DNA from: Flaviramulus multivorans
GTDB taxonomy: Bacteria; Bacteroidota; Bacteroidia; Flavobacteriales; Flavobacteriaceae
DNA length: 64,000 bases
NCBI RefSeq assembly: GCF_021728415.1
Contig: NZ_JAKKDV010000002.1
Location: 620,001-684,000 of the forward strand
Direction of reading: 5' to 3'
This document shows positions 61,985-64,000 of this stretch, in pieces (positions within the stretch are counted from its first letter, which is position 1; every line of letters starts with the position of its first letter). Both the position numbers and the translations under genes were made by a program. Under the pieces are notes generated by a model that was not told the DNA's origin, searched no databases, and saw only the letters and a program-made list of their open reading frames with translations.

Positions 61985-62955
61985 TCCTCCGGAAAGCCAT
62001 TTATCGAAAGTGTTTCTAATTCATTTTTTTCATTTTCAAAAATCAAAAAAACTTTTAATTCCGGGTGCTCATTTAAAAACCTCTTTACCTTTTCGATACC
62101 CATAGCCTTAAAAGCTGTGGCATAAGCATCCGCAATCATACAGTTTTCAGCAATTACCGATATACTCAACAAGTTAGTTTTACTCGGATATCCAGTTTTG
62201 GTGTCAATTATATGTGCATAGCGATTACCATTTTCATCCACTTTAAACTTTCTGTAAGTACCCGATGTTGCCATCGATTCATCTTTTAAATGAATAGCCC
62301 TTAAAATAGATTGTTCACCATCAAAATTAGGGTTTTCAACGCCTACTTTCCACAGACTTTGCTTTTCTTCATTTATCCCTTTTGCTCTTATCTCACCACC
62401 AATTTCAACTAAATAATTTTTAATATTTTGAGATTCAAGAAACTCTCCAATTACATCAACACCATATCCTTTTGCAATGGCATTAAAATCAATAAACAAC
62501 TCTTTAGGTTTTATAATTTTATTATTTACTCGAGATACTTTGTTAAAACCAACAAACTGCATTAAACTATCAATTTTAAGGCTATCTAGGTTAACTATTT
62601 TTCCTTCGGGACCAAAATCCCATGCATTCACTAAAACACCAATGGAAGGATCAAAAACACCATCGGTTTCCTTATAAATATAATTTGAAGCTTGAAAAAC
62701 TTCAATAAAATGTTCATCAACTTCATTACTTTCATTTCTATTTAATTTTGAAATAATAGAATTAGTTTGATAGGTTGATAATGATTTATTGATAACATAA
62801 AATAAGCTATCGAATTGCTTTTCAAAATTGGTTTCAGAACCATAAATAATAGAATAACTAGTTCCAAAAACTTGCCCTGAAACCTTAGTGTTTTTGAATT
62901 CCTTTTTGCACGAAACCAGTAACAAAAAAAGAAAAACCAAGTAATATCTTTTCAT
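61981..62955 (-). CDS. apbE: FAD:protein FMN transferase
   Basis: A 324-residue lipoprotein (Cys16 in LVSC) of the ApbE family, which attaches FMN to Thr in membrane proteins such as NqrB/NqrC or to RnfG. DPSIGVLVNAWDFGP, FNAIAKGYGVDV, GGEIRAKG and the C-terminal KTGYPSK and ADAYATAFKAMG are conserved. Its neighbour at 62956 begins immediately upstream, the pair that in Flavobacteriia lies beside the nqr operon, so maturation of Na+-NQR is a good inference. Confidence 0.92.
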   Translation of the reverse strand: MKRYYLVFLFLLLVSCKKEFKNTKVSGQVFGTSYSIIYGSETNFEKQFDSLFYVINKSLSTYQTNSIISKLNRNESNEVDEHFIEVFQASNYIYKETDGVFDPSIGVLVNAWDFGPEGKIVNLDSLKIDSLMQFVGFNKVSRVNNKIIKPKELFIDFNAIAKGYGVDVIGEFLESQNIKNYLVEIGGEIRAKGINEEKQSLWKVGVENPNFDGEQSILRAIHLKDESMATSGTYRKFKVDENGNRYAHIIDTKTGYPSKTNLLSISVIAENCMIADAYATAFKAMGIEKVKRFLNEHPELKVFLIFENEKNELETLSINGFPED

Positions 62956-63333
62956 CTAGTTTAAATTAGTTTCAAGCACTTGAATACCGTTGTACTCAAT
63001 TAAATACTCTTCGTTAAGATATATGGGTAATTCTTCACCATTAGGATTGCCAAGTCCTACACCTGCATATAATACTTTGGCATCTTTTTCCCGCGCATGT
63101 TTTTTAAAACTTTCCATCCAAATTACATCATAATTATTAGGGTTTTCTGGTAATATTACGGCTCTTACAATCACAAAAAAATATTGGTTTGTTTTATCAA
63201 TACATACAAACTGCGGGTGTTTTTTAAGTTTACTATTAATGGCTATAAACTCAAATCCACGCTTTTCTAAATCATTACCCACATGATTCATGGCTAGGTT
63301 ATGTAGTTCTTGTTCTGTAAGTGGTTTGCTCAT
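62956..63333 (-). CDS. Conserved protein linked to apbE/nqr loci
   Basis: A 125-residue cytoplasmic protein beginning MSKPLTEQELHNLAMNHVGND and containing LKKHPQFVCIDKTNQYFFVIVRAVILPENPNNY. Homologs are often mislabelled as NqrF, but there is no FAD or 2Fe-2S motif. The start at 63333 is preferred over an in-frame ATG at 63372. Its stop abuts the apbE start, so they form one operon. Function is unknown. Confidence 0.78.
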   Translation of the reverse strand: MSKPLTEQELHNLAMNHVGNDLEKRGFEFIAINSKLKKHPQFVCIDKTNQYFFVIVRAVILPENPNNYDVIWMESFKKHAREKDAKVLYAGVGLGNPNGEELPIYLNEEYLIEYNGIQVLETNLN

Positions 63334-63337
63334 GCTA

Positions 63338-63345
63338 CAAAAATA
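63338..63345 (-). promoter_or_regulatory. -7 promoter box for the apbE operon
   Basis: TATTTTTG on the minus strand, a perfect TAnnTTTG, ending 5 nt above the chosen ATG, so a leaderless or near-leaderless message is implied. Confidence 0.5.
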
Positions 63346-63424
63346 ATATAAAAGTTGAAGACGTGATGACATTTTTAATCTCTTACGATGTAAAATAAAA
63401 GTCTAACTTAAAAAACTGAATATT

Positions 63425-63937
63425 ATGAAAACACATTTCTCATTGCTAGTTATTTTCTTGCTTATACTAACATCCTGCACTTCCGATGATTCAGGTTCAC
63501 AAGAAACTCAAGAACCTATCACATTTACAATTGATAATTTTACTTACCGAAGTTATCCTATACCACAAACCGTAGAGGGTTGGGAAGGTTCGGCATCGTA
63601 TGCACTAGCGGTTTTTGATGTTGAACCAAAAGCTAAAAAGTATACTGCCAAATTTTATGGTACTGATTTCTCAAACTTACATTATACAATAAGTTGGCTA
63701 CCTGGAGATCCTATTCCCGACCCAGCTTTTATGCACGAAACTACTGATGGGTATAACAATGGGGTAATTGATGGAAAATACAATATTGCCGCACTTAAAA
63801 ATGGTTGTCAAGGTATAATAATGCCTCCTTTTGACGTTGGACCTTGCAACTTTATTTCTGGAACGACGAGACAAGCTAATATAGACGGATTAATATCTAT
63901 CGGAGGTAAAATGGATATCACTATTGAATTTGAATAA
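63425..63937 (+). CDS. Lipoprotein of unknown function
   Basis: A 170-residue lipoprotein (Cys18 in LTSC) with a Ser/Asp/Glu-rich linker (TSDDSGSQETQE) and a beta-rich body with two possible disulfide cysteines (NGCQG and GPCNF). I do not recognise a family. A weak stem AAAACTA/TAGTTTT at 63949-63969 with a T run may terminate it. The remaining 31 bases to the window edge hold nothing I can name. Confidence 0.6.
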   Translation: MKTHFSLLVIFLLILTSCTSDDSGSQETQEPITFTIDNFTYRSYPIPQTVEGWEGSASYALAVFDVEPKAKKYTAKFYGTDFSNLHYTISWLPGDPIPDPAFMHETTDGYNNGVIDGKYNIAALKNGCQGIIMPPFDVGPCNFISGTTRQANIDGLISIGGKMDITIEFE

Positions 63938-64000
63938 TAAGTCTTTCTAAAACTAGATCATTTAGTTTTTTGTAAAAAAATAAAAAGCTTTACGGTCAAT

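Noticed and set aside
1-64000. CRISPR array, prophage or defence island
   Set aside because: No regularly spaced repeats, phage structural genes, transposases, restriction enzymes or toxin pairs were seen; gene content is core metabolism and envelope functions.

Overview
The window comes from a marine-type member of the Flavobacteriaceae (Bacteroidota). The evidence is low GC content, gldB and gldC gliding genes, a type IX secretion sorting tail, SusD-free but Flavobacteriia-typical families (DUF1573, DUF6702, DUF6265, bTHX ribosomal protein), many lipoproteins, and at least eighteen perfect TAnnTTTG promoter boxes of the Bacteroidota primary sigma factor. Leaders are short and A-rich, classical Shine-Dalgarno sites are rare, and several genes start with TTG or GTG.

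Layout. 1-5.4 kb: tail of a large secreted T9SS protein, then a VF530 protein with an RhlE-type RNA helicase, and a YfcC carrier with an esterase. 5.5-12.3 kb: pullulanase lipoprotein, a glycosylase-like protein, an unlisted 44-residue ribosomal protein bTHX, a TPR membrane protein with yaaA, gldB-gldC, and nadE. 12.4-19 kb: a response regulator with an altered receiver, dnaG lacking its zinc ligands, an SGNH hydrolase followed by a GC-rich hairpin repeat, and valS. 19-32 kb: DUF1573 protein, aspartyl protease with PDZ, aminotransferase-murB, an ECF sigma/anti-sigma pair, a small Cys-rich membrane protein, glycosyltransferase-ECF sigma-Nramp, lipA, gap, and a hybrid TPR histidine kinase. 32-39.4 kb: lpxK, Nif3-like protein, degenerate zinc-ribbon coiled coil, msrA, AraC regulator, lipoproteins, methyltransferase and a CDGSH/4Fe-4S protein.

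39.5-47.2 kb is a kynurenine catabolic operon: kynU, kmo, RidA-type deaminase, semialdehyde dehydrogenase, an SDR-like protein, a Flavo-1-like structured RNA, nbaC, ACMS decarboxylase and an O-methyltransferase. Together the recognised enzymes carry kynurenine through 3-hydroxyanthranilate and 2-aminomuconate toward 4-oxalocrotonate. Tryptophan dioxygenase and formamidase are not in the window.

47.2-64 kb: a second hybrid TPR kinase, tatA, an M1 peptidase with a DUF6702 protein and two CarboxypepD_reg proteins, pepE, tRNA-Gly(UCC), two divergent acetyltransferases (one without a normal start codon), an M48 protease, ankyrin protein, gpmI, a HAD-like hydrolase, map, cupin, methyltransferase, apbE with its small neighbour, and a lipoprotein.

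I found no prophage, CRISPR array, complete insertion sequence or recognisable defence island. The most unusual signals are parallel loss of zinc ligands in DnaG and in the zinc-ribbon protein (both to Ser, Ser, Asp, Ser), an attC-like palindromic repeat behind the SGNH gene, a structured RNA inside the kynurenine operon beside an SDR that has lost its catalytic Tyr and Lys, and an acetyltransferase with no ATG, GTG or TTG at its expected start.
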